Positions 44,201 through 52,268 of a stretch of DNA of 64,000 nucleotides are shown one piece after another. A program made the translations under genes and the position numbers. Numbering within the stretch: position 1 is the first letter of the stretch; every line of letters begins with the position of its first letter. Under the pieces are notes generated by a model. It saw only the letters and a list, made by a program, of their open reading frames with translations. It made no database searches and was not told where the DNA came from. The DNA lies in contig NZ_BBWV01000001.1 of the NCBI RefSeq assembly GCF_000974785.1, forward strand, positions 2,232,001 to 2,296,000, written 5' to 3'. This DNA comes from Flavihumibacter petaseus NBRC 106054. Its GTDB lineage: Bacteria > Bacteroidota > Bacteroidia > Chitinophagales > Chitinophagaceae.

Positions 44201-44518
44201 ATGAAAAGTAAGCCGCTGCGGCGTGCCGCCCGCTGCGGAAATGCAGAAAATATCATAGTTGCCATAACGGTCGCTGGCAAAAGCAATTTTTTTACCGTCA
44301 TGACTCCAGACAGGCATAAGGTCATTGGCCTCATGCTGGGTGAGCTGGCGGGCTTCACCGCCGCCGGCAGCCACAAGATAGATATCGCCGCGGTAAGAGA
44401 ACGCAATGGTGTTCCCGTCAGGTGAAATCGCCGGGTAGCGCATCCAGGAGGGTTCATCCTGGGCAATACCGGAAAAAGATGCTGCAACCAGCAGTGTGGT
44501 AAGGAATAGATTTCTCAT
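41297..44518 (-). CDS. Tricorn-like S41 protease
   Basis: A 1073-residue secreted serine protease of the Tricorn type (signal peptide ~1-19). Domain order: TolB/WD40-like beta-propeller repeats (~20-330 and ~340-660), a Tricorn C1-type domain, PDZ (~775-860), and an S41 protease core (~870-1060). The Tricorn catalytic set is visible: Ser755-His756 in NVSHSGS, the nucleophile Ser971 in NYSDGHC, and the Glu in the ENAQTAPDI region. It should degrade oligopeptides in the periplasm. Stop lies 36 bases before the next gene's start. It is divergent from recA. Confidence 0.9.
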   Translation of the reverse strand: MRNLFLTTLLVAASFSGIAQDEPSWMRYPAISPDGNTIAFSYRGDIYLVAAGGGEARQLTQHEANDLMPVWSHDGKKIAFASDRYGNYDIFCISAAGGTPQRLTFHSAAEYPYDFSTDNSAILFGGSRMDLATNRQYPAGYLPELYQVAATGGRVRQVLTTPAELVKVLPDGRLLYQDKKGGENEWRKHHTSSVTRDCWLYDPKTGKHQRLTMNKGEDRNPVLQKGTDTFYYLSEMGGSFNVYSSSLKSDVPKAITQFTKHPVRFLSIADNGRLCFGYDGHLYTMLPAAAPQLVKVSIHTDLKKNNEQILTVNGGARELAVSPNGKEVAFLFRGDVFVTSVEGGVTKRITFTPDAEKSVGFSPDGKSLFYASERGNRWKIYQTRLRRPDESFFYAATVLEESPLVVNEHDNYQPLISPDGNQLAYIEDRTTLKVLTLSSRQSRSLLNSAQLASMRDNDQYVDWSPDSKWLLFDYAVPGSAYGEVGLVSLDGKTIRNLSQSGFSEGNARWILGGKAITWFSNRDGMNAKANSGGSQTDVYAAFLDQDAWDRFRLSKEDAALQKETDDKAKADSTKKSTSRKDTLLKFDLENLPFRKSRLTIHSASLSDALVSKDGENLYYLARFEKGYNLWTTNLRTRETKILATLNSGNGSLQWDKDQKNIFLNADGKLIKIEPLSGKQENIAINGEMSIDTDRERRCMFEHVWRRTQASFYTRSMHGVDWNSYRRDYEAYLPHISNNQEFSEMLSEMLGELNVSHSGSSFVNTGTGTDATASLGIFPDPAYPGNGVKIAEILEGGPLDKSDISIQAGDILLAIDNDTLTADRDYAAFLNRKAGKFTLLTVQRGTATKYYRVKPITQGEQSGLLYRRWVRRNEKEVERLSNGELGYVHIPGMNDAAYRDTYEEIMGKFFNRKAMVVDTRNNGGGDLVADLAMFLSGKQFLDYSTDTRSNGYEPSFRWTKPSISLANESNYSDGHCYAYSYQYLQIGKLVGQPVPGTCTFAGWEVLQDNAVRWGVPPLGVKTMQGTYLENAQTAPDIAVWNDADQLAEGKDQQLEVAVKTLLEDLKKQPDTSKK

Positions 44519-44620
44519 TCGGGAAAAATAGGGAAAAGCATAATCAGAACCTCACCGTTTATCCGGCAAGGGTTTTTTAGCGGTAAAATATTTAGTGAAA
44601 TAATGCTAAACAATTTAGTG

Positions 44621-44647
44621 TTGGTAATTAATTCCGCTCTATCTTTG
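44621..44647 (+). promoter_or_regulatory. recA promoter
   Basis: TATCTTTG at 44640-44647 is an exact TAnnTTTG; TTG at 44621-44623 is 16 bases upstream, one base short of the usual 17-23. The ATG is 43 bases further. No LexA-type box could be recognised. Confidence 0.55.
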
Positions 44648-44690
44648 TGTCACTAATAATTTTGACTCCCATAACGCTAAAACAACAGAC

Positions 44691-45692
44691 ATGTCTAACG
44701 CAGAAAAACTCAAGGCGCTTAAACTGACTATCGATAAGATCGACAAGGATTTCGGGAAGGGTTCAGTGATGATGATGAATGAGAAGACGAACAATGGCCA
44801 GGAAGTTGTTTCCACGGGATCGCTGGGCCTGGATGTTGCCCTGGGTATTGGCGGACTTCCCAAGGGCAGGATAATCGAAATTTATGGTCCTGAAGCATCC
44901 GGTAAAACTACCGTTGCCATACATGTTATTGCAGAAGCTCAGAAAAAGGGTGGTATCTGTGCCATCATTGATGCGGAACATGCTTTTGACAGTTCCTATG
45001 CTCAGAAGCTGGGTGTTGATGTTGACAGCCTCCTGATCTCTCAGCCGGATTATGGCGAACAGGGTCTTGAAATTGCTGACCGGCTGATCCTTTCCGGAGC
45101 AATTGATGTTGTGGTGATTGATTCCGTTGCTGCCCTTGTTCCCAAAGGTGAGCTGGAAGGTGAAATGGGCGACAGTAAGATGGGGCTACAGGCAAGACTC
45201 ATGAGCCAGGCGCTCCGCAAACTGACGGCAACTATTAACAAGACCAATACCGTCTGCATCTTTATCAACCAGCTTCGTGAGAAGATCGGGGTGATGTTCG
45301 GTAACCCGGAAACGACCACTGGTGGTAACGCACTTAAATTTTACTCTTCTGTCCGCCTTGATATCCGCAGGATCAGCCAGATTAAAGATGGTGATGAAGC
45401 TGTAGGCAACCGTGTTAAGGTAAAAGTGGTAAAGAATAAGGTTGCTCCTCCTTTCCGGGCAGCTGAGTTCGATATCATTTTCGGCGAAGGTGTTTCAAAG
45501 GTGGGCGAAATCATAGATATGGGAGTTGACCTCGCGATTGTGCAGAAAAGCGGATCCTGGTTCAGCTATAATGGCGACAAACTGGGTCAGGGAAGAGATG
45601 CAGTTAAAAACTTGTTGCGTGACAACCCGGAATTGCAGGCGGAAATCGAGGCCAAGATAAGGGCCAAGATAACCGAAATGCAGGCCGGCTGA
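44691..45692 (+). CDS. recA: recombinase RecA
   Basis: RecA, 333 residues, the DNA strand-exchange ATPase of homologous recombination and SOS induction. Walker A GPEASGKT is at 66-73; other landmarks are DAEHAFD, the [13 protein letters not shown] stretch and loop L2 ([15 protein letters not shown]). The C-terminal domain is short. It has its own promoter and a very strong terminator after the stop. Confidence 0.98.
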   Translation: MSNAEKLKALKLTIDKIDKDFGKGSVMMMNEKTNNGQEVVSTGSLGLDVALGIGGLPKGRIIEIYGPEASGKTTVAIHVIAEAQKKGGICAIIDAEHAFDSSYAQKLGVDVDSLLISQPDYGEQGLEIADRLILSGAIDVVVIDSVAALVPKGELEGEMGDSKMGLQARLMSQALRKLTATINKTNTVCIFINQLREKIGVMFGNPETTTGGNALKFYSSVRLDIRRISQIKDGDEAVGNRVKVKVVKNKVAPPFRAAEFDIIFGEGVSKVGEIIDMGVDLAIVQKSGSWFSYNGDKLGQGRDAVKNLLRDNPELQAEIEAKIRAKITEMQAG

Positions 45693-45705
45693 TATTTTAA
45701 AATAA

Positions 45706-45750
45706 ACGGGAAAAAGAACGGGGACCAGCGGTCCCCGTTCTTTTTCCCGT
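45706..45750. terminator. exceptionally long perfect terminator hairpin
   Basis: A perfect 21-bp stem (45706-45726 with 45730-45750) has a 3-base AGC loop. T and A runs lie inside the stem arms, so it can serve both recA and the convergent corC-like gene. Confidence 0.85.
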
Positions 45751-45769
45751 TCCTGATATCCCAGTTGCA

Positions 45770-47056
45770 TCAGAATTTCAAAACCTTCATTCTCACCATT
45801 TCAATCCGCGTATCTGAAACGCCCATCACCTCAAATTCATAGTCGCCGATAATAATCCTTTCGCGGATCTTGGGGATGGTTTCATGATAATGTATAATGT
45901 AGCCGGATAACGTTTCCAGCTCCTCCTGTTCAAAAGTAAAACCGTATTTATCCTGCAGATAATCCAATTCAAGCCTGCCTGAAAAAATAAATTCAGAATC
46001 ACTGATCTTTTTTTCTTCCAATTCTTCTGTGTCGTGTTCATCCTGTATTTCGCCGAATATCTCTTCCAGAAGATCTTCCATGGTAATGATGCCGGATGTG
46101 CCGCCGAATTCATCCACCACCCACGCCATGCTTTTTCTCTCCCGGGTGAACTTGTTGATCAGGTCTGTAGCATTCATACTTTCGGGAACTGCCGGAATCG
46201 GCAGCATGATCGACCGGACATCCACAGGTTGTTTAAACATATCCAGTTGATGCAGGTAACCGAGGATATGATCGATATTGCCTTCATAAACTACCAGCTT
46301 GCTCAGCTGGGTTTCAGAAAATTTCTGCAGCACCTTATCTATCGGTGTGTTGACTTCCACACCCTCAATTTCTTTGCGGGGTATAAGACACTGCCTCACC
46401 TTCACGGTTGGTAAGGACAGGGCGTTTTCAAACAGGTTTGCATTTCCATCTGCAGCATCACCATCCTTCTCGCTGCTGTTCTGCTGGTAGAAAGCCTCCA
46501 GGTCGGCCCGCACAAAAGCTTCCCGCTTCTCGCTCAGGCGAATGTTGAACAGATACTTAAGGATCCATTCGGCTATGGACACAAACAATGTGGCAATAGG
46601 TTGCAGCAGCTGGCTGAAGAAATTCAGGATACTGGCTACGACGCTGCTGAGGAGCCATTCATTCCGTGCGCGCCAGATGGCTCTTGGTATAAATTCACCA
46701 AGTACGAGAAAGATGGTGGTTGCCAGCGTGATTTCCACAAAAAGGTGAAGAAGGTCGGCGTATGCCTCAGGAACACCATGTTTTTCGACCCAGAGCCAAA
46801 CCGGTTCCAGGAAGGCGCCGATCATCAGTCCGTAAACAACCAGAAAAATATTGAAACCGATCAACACCACCCCGATAAACTGGGACGGTTTGTCGAGGAA
46901 CTGGCTGATCAGGATTCCGCCTGTGCGGCCCTGCTTCTTCCTGAGCTCCACTGACAATCTGCTGATAGCGGAAAAGGCTGCTTCGATGCCGGCAAAAAAA
47001 CCGACCAGCAACAGGAAGAAAATGATCAATCCAAAGGAATTGAGATTCGGTAACAT
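45770..47056 (-). CDS. CNNM/CBS/CorC_HlyC membrane protein
   Basis: A 428-residue membrane protein of the hemolysin C/CorC-related (CNNM) family. A DUF21/CNNM membrane domain with about four helices covers ~1-190, two CBS domains follow (~205-330), and a CorC_HlyC domain lies at ~345-425. These proteins are linked to Mg2+/Co2+ export or gliding (the gliding protein GldE of Flavobacterium belongs to this family), but a specific role here is not proved. It is the last gene of the DUF4290-murA-gmk run, 30 bases after gmk. Confidence 0.87.
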   Translation of the reverse strand: MLPNLNSFGLIIFFLLLVGFFAGIEAAFSAISRLSVELRKKQGRTGGILISQFLDKPSQFIGVVLIGFNIFLVVYGLMIGAFLEPVWLWVEKHGVPEAYADLLHLFVEITLATTIFLVLGEFIPRAIWRARNEWLLSSVVASILNFFSQLLQPIATLFVSIAEWILKYLFNIRLSEKREAFVRADLEAFYQQNSSEKDGDAADGNANLFENALSLPTVKVRQCLIPRKEIEGVEVNTPIDKVLQKFSETQLSKLVVYEGNIDHILGYLHQLDMFKQPVDVRSIMLPIPAVPESMNATDLINKFTRERKSMAWVVDEFGGTSGIITMEDLLEEIFGEIQDEHDTEELEEKKISDSEFIFSGRLELDYLQDKYGFTFEQEELETLSGYIIHYHETIPKIRERIIIGDYEFEVMGVSDTRIEMVRMKVLKF

Positions 47057-47086
47057 ATTATACGAATATAATAGATTTTGACCCCG

Positions 47087-47668
47087 TTAGTCCTTTCCGG
47101 ACAGAAAATTGAGGATCAGTGATTCCGCCTGGAGACAGGCAGTTTCCAGGTTATCATTGACAATGGTAAAATCAAAATGCTGTTTGAAGGAGATCTCGTA
47201 AGAGGCTTTGTTGACGCGCGCCTGAAGGCTTTCCGCGGATTCTGTTCCACGGCTCTCGAGCCGCTTGCGTAGTTCGTCTACGCTTGGAGGTTCAATAAAC
47301 AGGGACAGTGTACTGTGGGGATACTGTTGCTGAACGTGAATCGCTCCTTTGACATCTATATCAAGGATGGGAACCTGGTGATTGCTCCAGATACGTTCCA
47401 TTTCGGCTTTGAGCGTTCCATAATATTTTCCTTCATACACCATTTCCCATTCCATGAAGTCGTTATTCCTGATATGGTTACGGAATTCCGGTTCACTCAT
47501 GAAATAGTAATCCACACCATGCTTTTCAGGCCCCCTTGGCAAACGGGTAGCAGCACTGATGGAAAACGCCAGTTGCGGATTTCTGGCCAGCAGGTAACGG
47601 GTTATGGATGTTTTTCCCGCACCGGAAGGTGCCGTGATTATAATTATCTTTTTGTGGCTGTATGACAT
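47087..47668 (-). CDS. gmk: guanylate kinase
   Basis: Guanylate kinase, 193 residues, phosphorylates GMP to GDP with ATP. P-loop TAPSGAGKTS begins near residue 12; GMP-binding residues lie in SAATRLPRGPEKHGVDYYF, and Lys/Tyr in EGKYYGT. Its ATG overlaps the last base of murA (47668), so the two are translationally coupled. Confidence 0.96.
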   Translation of the reverse strand: MSYSHKKIIIITAPSGAGKTSITRYLLARNPQLAFSISAATRLPRGPEKHGVDYYFMSEPEFRNHIRNNDFMEWEMVYEGKYYGTLKAEMERIWSNHQVPILDIDVKGAIHVQQQYPHSTLSLFIEPPSVDELRKRLESRGTESAESLQARVNKASYEISFKQHFDFTIVNDNLETACLQAESLILNFLSGKD

Positions 47669-48972
47669 TAGATCCTTTTAATATCGGCGCCAAGGGCAAT
47701 CAGGCGCTTGTCGATATACTGATATCCGCGATCGATCTGTTCTATGTTCTGGATGGTGCTTTTGCCTTCCGCACTCAATGCAGCGATCAGCAGAGATACA
47801 CCAGCCCGGATATCAGGGCTGCTCATGGTGATTCCCCTGAGCTGCTGTTCCCTCGCAAGGCCAATCACTGCTGCACGGTGCGGATCGCACAATATAATCT
47901 GAGCACCCATGTCGATCAGTTTATCAACAAAGAACAACCGGCTCTCAAACATTTTTTGATGGATGAGTACTGATCCGCGGGCCTGTGTTGCAACCACCAG
48001 TACGATGCTCAGAAGGTCTGGTGTGAATCCCGGCCATGGATGATCGTAGATGGTCAGTACCGAGCCGTCGAGGAAAGTCTGAATTTCATAAATGTCCTGT
48101 TCCGGAATAACGATGTCATCTCCCTGGATATCGAGCCGGATGCCCAGCTGCTTGAATTTCTCCGGGATAACTCCAAGATGTTCAACGCCCGCACCCTGTA
48201 TTCGGATGCCGCTCTTTGTCATGGCGGCTAGGCCGATAAAGCTGCCCACTTCAATCATATCCGGAAGCATGCTATGGGTAGTGCCACCGAGATAATCCAC
48301 ACCTTCGATGGTCAGCAGGTTACTGCCTACACCGCTGATTTTTGCGCCCATTCTGTTCAGCATCTTACAGAGCTGTTGCAGGTAAGGCTCGCAGGCTGCG
48401 TTGTAAATCGTTGTTTTCCCCTTTGCCATGACAGCTGCCATCACAATATTGGCCGTGCCTGTCACGGATGGCTCGTCCAAAAGCATATCGGTACCCCGCA
48501 GGTTGGAGGCATCCAGGTGAAAATAGCCGTCTTCAGGATGATAGTTAAAAGTGGCGCCCAGTTTTTCGAAACCGATAATGTGGGTGTCCAGACGCCGCCG
48601 GCCGATTTTGTCGCCTCCCGGTTTCGGAATAAATGCTTTTTTGAAGCGGGCCAGCAGAGGTCCGGCCAACATCACGGAACCTCGCAAACGGCCGCTTTTT
48701 TTGCGGAAGGCATCACTGTTCAGGTAGTCAATGTTGACATTGTCAGCCCTGAAAGTTGCCGTATGGCGTTCCTGGCGGTCGATAGAAACGCCAAGGTCAG
48801 CTAACAGTTCTATCAGCAGGTTAACATCGAGAATATCCGGAATATTACCCAGCGTTACAGGTTCCGGACTTAACAGGACTGCAGAAATGATTTGAAGCGC
48901 TTCGTTTTTCGCACCCTGCGGAATGATGGTGCCGGAGAGTTTTTTTCCGCCTATTACTTCGAAACTGTTCAC
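47668..48972 (-). CDS. murA: UDP-GlcNAc 1-carboxyvinyltransferase MurA
   Basis: MurA, 434 residues, transfers enolpyruvate from PEP to UDP-GlcNAc, the first committed peptidoglycan step. Landmarks: Lys22-Asn23 in GAKNEAL, GRLRGSVMLAGPLLARF, and the active-site loop. In that loop the usual Cys (Cys115 in E. coli) is replaced by Asp121 (PGGDKIGRRRLD), a change known to make MurA insensitive to fosfomycin in mycobacteria and chlamydiae. The gene overlaps DUF4290 by four bases and gmk by one, in an operon transcribed leftwards. Confidence 0.96.
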   Translation of the reverse strand: MNSFEVIGGKKLSGTIIPQGAKNEALQIISAVLLSPEPVTLGNIPDILDVNLLIELLADLGVSIDRQERHTATFRADNVNIDYLNSDAFRKKSGRLRGSVMLAGPLLARFKKAFIPKPGGDKIGRRRLDTHIIGFEKLGATFNYHPEDGYFHLDASNLRGTDMLLDEPSVTGTANIVMAAVMAKGKTTIYNAACEPYLQQLCKMLNRMGAKISGVGSNLLTIEGVDYLGGTTHSMLPDMIEVGSFIGLAAMTKSGIRIQGAGVEHLGVIPEKFKQLGIRLDIQGDDIVIPEQDIYEIQTFLDGSVLTIYDHPWPGFTPDLLSIVLVVATQARGSVLIHQKMFESRLFFVDKLIDMGAQIILCDPHRAAVIGLAREQQLRGITMSSPDIRAGVSLLIAALSAEGKSTIQNIEQIDRGYQYIDKRLIALGADIKRI

Positions 48973-49697
48973 TTGAAGCGCTTCTTATTGAATTTGTTGT
49001 TTCCCCGGTTCCCGTTATTGCGATCATTGTTCCGGTTGTCGTTATTTCCCCGGTTATCGTTCTGACGGTTTCCTCCGTTGTTCCTTTGCTGGAATTTTTG
49101 AGGCCGCTTGCCACCACCGCCACGATAATCCCGGTCCCGCTGGTTGTTATCGTTGGGGCGAAAGGCCTTAACGAATGGAGAATTGGTGAATTCGAGTTGA
49201 CCTCCTGTAATATTGCTAAGCTCCCCCTGGATGGCATCGTCATGAACAACTTCTTTATGCCAGTTCGCATAAACCAGTTTCATATAATAGGCAATGGCAT
49301 TGGCATAACCCTGCCGCTTTTCAGGGTTTTCCTCGTTCAGTGCTTTGTTGATAACAGTTTCGATATTCCGGCCGATATGGGAATACCTGGGATATCCCTT
49401 GGGGTAACGTAGCGGTGAAGGTTTAGCCTTAAGCGTTTCTTTGGTGGGAATAGGATAAGGGGATTCCACCTCAAGTTTGAAATCAGAGATCAGGAATAAG
49501 TGATCCCATAACATATGGCGGAAATCCTCCACGTTCTTAAGGTGGGGGTTAAGAAAACCCATCAGTTCGATCACGGTCCGGGCATTCTTTTGCCTTCTGT
49601 CGTTATCTTCAACTGACATGGTATACTCGATCATGCGCTGGATGTGACGGCCATATTCCCGCATAACGAGGTGATTTCTCGTGGTATTATATTCCAT
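48969..49697 (-). CDS. DUF4290 domain-containing protein
   Basis: A 242-residue protein. DUF4290, a Bacteroidetes family of unknown function, covers residues ~1-185 (NTTRNHLVMREYGRHIQRM ... NWHKEVVHDD). The tail (~186-242) is low complexity: Asn, Arg, Gly and Gln with many RGN/NRN repeats and a final basic KFNKKRFK, resembling RNA-binding RGG-like tails. ATG at 49697 was chosen because the longer frame gives no similarity. The stop overlaps murA by four bases, so the proteins are coupled in translation. Confidence 0.85.
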   Translation of the reverse strand: MEYNTTRNHLVMREYGRHIQRMIEYTMSVEDNDRRQKNARTVIELMGFLNPHLKNVEDFRHMLWDHLFLISDFKLEVESPYPIPTKETLKAKPSPLRYPKGYPRYSHIGRNIETVINKALNEENPEKRQGYANAIAYYMKLVYANWHKEVVHDDAIQGELSNITGGQLEFTNSPFVKAFRPNDNNQRDRDYRGGGGKRPQKFQQRNNGGNRQNDNRGNNDNRNNDRNNGNRGNNKFNKKRFK

Positions 49698-49778
49698 TCG
49701 AACGTTTTGTCTTATTGCAAATGTAAGTGATGGCATTCAGGAAAAAGAAGCAATTTGCACCCGTCAGGAAAATACCGT

Positions 49779-50870
49779 ATGCCGAAAGTCGCCTATTATA
49801 TTGATCCACTGCTGGAATATACCGTGAACCATGCGGAACAGTCCATCCTGGGCGCTATTCCTGATCTGGTTTCAGCTTTGCTGCCGGCAGAACAGGTCGC
49901 GCTGACCCTGGATCCGGAACTGACCATGGAAAGTCACGAAGGATTGGAGCTGGTTCATCTGCCCGTGCCGAAAATTACGTGGCGGTCCAGGGAACGCAGC
50001 CGGGTGGCAGTTTTCGAAGCCTGGAACAAAAAATCACCCGGTACAGTCCTGGTGCAGTTCTCCCCGGGCAGATTCATCCCGGCACAAGGCAATCCTACAG
50101 TCCTGTTTACCACTTCGGAAGCGATACTTGCCGCACCACGTGCAGCACAATGGGCTGCAGCCCATACTATTGTACTGCCATCGGCGGCAGCGGTGGAAAA
50201 AATCCGTTCAGCTTTCCCCCGGTGCACGTCGCGGATTATTTCCCGGCAGCCTTTGCTGGAACAACCGGCTGAGACGCTTGGCTGGGCGGGTCAGGAACAG
50301 GTTAAACTGAAATATACCAACGGCAGGGATTATTGCCTTTACGCCGGCTCGCTGTCTGCATCACAGGGCGCTATGCCTGCTCTGAAGGCCTATTCCCTCT
50401 TCAAAAAATGGCTGATGACCGGCATGCCGCTGGTGCTTGCCGGACGAAGTACCGAAGAAACGGCGGATCTTGAAAGACTCCTGACAACCTATAAATACAA
50501 GGCAGATGTATTGCTTTATCCCGACCCCGAGGAAGAAGACTGGAGAAACCTGGTAGCAGGGGCCTATATGCTCGTCCACACACAAACTACCGGTGACCAT
50601 TATCCGCTGGAATGGGCATTGTCGGCCGGAACACCTGCTGCCTGCGTGCAGTCCCAGGACCTGGGCGAATGGCCCGGAGACGCCGTTTTGTGGGCGGCGG
50701 CAGACGACCATGATCAGCTGGCGCATGCACTTATGCTCCTGTATAAGGACGAGGGCCAGCGGAACACACTGATTGAAAAAGGCAAGAAACTCGCCATGGA
50801 ATACAACCGGGAACATACCTTAAAAGCATGGGCAGGCATCATTAATGACCGTCTGGCAGAGATTGGCTAA
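49779..50870 (+). CDS. glycosyltransferase family 1-like protein
   Basis: A 363-residue protein with the two-domain layout of GT-B glycosyltransferases. Visible parts: an N-terminal Rossmann-like domain, the second domain starting with YCLYAGSLSASQGAMPALKAY, PLVLAGRSTEE, and a nucleotide-sugar-binding-like region YPLEWALSAGTPAACVQS. The acceptor and sugar are unknown. It starts the long + strand run of envelope genes; the gldC start lies 23 bases after its stop. ATG at 49779 fits better than an upstream TTG. Confidence 0.75.
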   Translation: MPKVAYYIDPLLEYTVNHAEQSILGAIPDLVSALLPAEQVALTLDPELTMESHEGLELVHLPVPKITWRSRERSRVAVFEAWNKKSPGTVLVQFSPGRFIPAQGNPTVLFTTSEAILAAPRAAQWAAAHTIVLPSAAAVEKIRSAFPRCTSRIISRQPLLEQPAETLGWAGQEQVKLKYTNGRDYCLYAGSLSASQGAMPALKAYSLFKKWLMTGMPLVLAGRSTEETADLERLLTTYKYKADVLLYPDPEEEDWRNLVAGAYMLVHTQTTGDHYPLEWALSAGTPAACVQSQDLGEWPGDAVLWAAADDHDQLAHALMLLYKDEGQRNTLIEKGKKLAMEYNREHTLKAWAGIINDRLAEIG

Positions 50871-50875
50871 TTTTG
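50868..50875 (+). promoter_or_regulatory. putative -7 box before gldC
   Basis: TAATTTTG, an exact TAnnTTTG, overlaps the glycosyltransferase stop codon and lies 18 bases before the ATG at 50894. No clear -33. Confidence 0.4.
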
Positions 50876-50893
50876 CCTCCTCAAAATACCCTT

Positions 50894-51244
50894 ATGACGG
50901 ATTCAACGATCAGGATCGACGTTCAGCTCGATCATGACAAAATACCTTCTCAGATCTTCTGGCAGGCAGCTGGCAGTACTGCCGATGAACCACAAAAAGC
51001 CAAAGCCATGCTACTGGCCTTTTGGGACGGCGCAGATAAAACTGCAATGCGGGTCGATCTGTGGACAAAAGAGATGATGGTAGATGAAATGGCAGATTTT
51101 TATTATCAGACCCTGATGACCATGGCGGATACCTATCAGCGCGCAACCCGCAATGAAGTGCTGGTAAATGATATGAAACAGTTTGCCCGTGACTTTTATA
51201 ACAAATTCAAGGACCAGCAAATGAAAGAGAACGCCGTTAAATAA
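50894..51244 (+). CDS. gldC: gliding motility-type protein GldC
   Basis: A 116-residue cytoplasmic protein matching GldC of Flavobacterium. Typical parts are IRIDVQLDHDKIPSQIFWQA near the N-terminus, KAMLLAFWDG, and MRVDLWTKEMMVDEMADFYYQTL. In F. johnsoniae gldC is required for full gliding but its biochemical role is unknown; homologues occur in non-gliding species too. A longer frame begins at TTG 50873, but ATG 50894 fits the family length. Confidence 0.88.
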   Translation: MTDSTIRIDVQLDHDKIPSQIFWQAAGSTADEPQKAKAMLLAFWDGADKTAMRVDLWTKEMMVDEMADFYYQTLMTMADTYQRATRNEVLVNDMKQFARDFYNKFKDQQMKENAVK

Positions 51245-51262
51245 AACATTAAAAAAAAGTAT

Positions 51263-51712
51263 ATGTCACTGGAAGAAAAAGTCATGACGGAAATGAAGGA
51301 CGCCATGAAGTCAAAAAATGAAGCCGCCTTGCGAAGTCTGCGTGCAATCAAGGCGGAGATCATTAAAGCGAAAACAGAACCCGGGGCTAACGGGCAGGTG
51401 ACGGCGGAAGGCGAACTCAAATTGCTTCAGAAGATGGTTAAGCAACGCCGGGATTCGCTCGAAATTTTTGAGCAACAACAACGTACTGATCTCGCCAACA
51501 AAGAGAAGGAAGAAATATCCGTTATAGAAAAATTCCTGCCAGCCCAGCTGGATCCGTCCGCCCTGAAAACCGCGCTGGAAACGATTATCAGTCAGACCGG
51601 AGCAGGTCCGGCTGATCTCGGGAAAGTAATGGGTATTGCGACCAAACAACTGGCGGGCCAGGCAGATGGCAAAGCCATCAGCGCCATGGTAAAATCACTG
51701 TTGAATCCCTGA
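51263..51712 (+). CDS. GatB/YqeY domain protein
   Basis: A 149-residue protein of the GatB/YqeY family, two helical domains (N-terminal coiled region ~1-80, C-terminal helical bundle ~90-149). Parts such as AALRSLRAIKAEIIKAKTEPG and GKVMGIATKQLAGQADGKAIS are typical. The family resembles the tRNA-binding tail of GatB; a free-standing role in amidotransferase function is suspected but not proven. It sits 18 bases after gldC, and the CvpA gene follows within three bases. Confidence 0.9.
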   Translation: MSLEEKVMTEMKDAMKSKNEAALRSLRAIKAEIIKAKTEPGANGQVTAEGELKLLQKMVKQRRDSLEIFEQQQRTDLANKEKEEISVIEKFLPAQLDPSALKTALETIISQTGAGPADLGKVMGIATKQLAGQADGKAISAMVKSLLNP

Positions 51713-51714
51713 TT

Positions 51715-52236
51715 GTGCTGATCGATGCCATTACATTGCTGATCCTGGTGCTGGCGGTTTTCAAAGGCTGGCGGCAAGGCCTGGTAGTGGCATTGTTTTC
51801 CTTCTTTGCTATGATCCTGGGGCTGGCCGCTGCAATGAAATTCAGTGTGGCTACCGCCCATTGGCTGGAGGGTTCAGTTAACGTTTCTGCCAGATGGTTA
51901 CCTGTATTATCATTTTTACTGGTGTTCATCGCCGTGGTGCTCCTGGTCAACCTGGTAGCCCGTCTGATCGAGCAGACGATTGAATTGGCCATGCTGGGTG
52001 TGCTGAACAAAGCGGGCGGAATTTTATTGTATATAGTAATATATCTGTTAACCTGGAGCATCCTGTTGTTTTACCTGGGGAAAACCCAATTGCTGTCGGC
52101 AAAAACAATGGAGCAGTCAAATACTTATCCTATTATTGCTCCCTGGGGCCCCAAGGTGATAGATGTACTTGGTGAAGTCATGCCTTTTTTCAAGAACATG
52201 TTTGAAGAACTCAGTCGATTTTTTGGCCTATTTTAG
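51715..52236 (+). CDS. CvpA family membrane protein
   Basis: A 173-residue membrane protein with four hydrophobic segments, typical of CvpA (colicin V production) proteins. Beginning IDAITLLILVLAVFKGWRQGLVVALFSFFA is family-typical. GTG start at 51715, three bases after the YqeY stop. Function in Bacteroidetes unknown; in E. coli it is tied to purine gene regulation and colicin V secretion. Confidence 0.85.
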   Translation: MLIDAITLLILVLAVFKGWRQGLVVALFSFFAMILGLAAAMKFSVATAHWLEGSVNVSARWLPVLSFLLVFIAVVLLVNLVARLIEQTIELAMLGVLNKAGGILLYIVIYLLTWSILLFYLGKTQLLSAKTMEQSNTYPIIAPWGPKVIDVLGEVMPFFKNMFEELSRFFGLF

Positions 52237-52268
52237 CAATTAATTGGAAGTATTATTTTAGAGAACAG

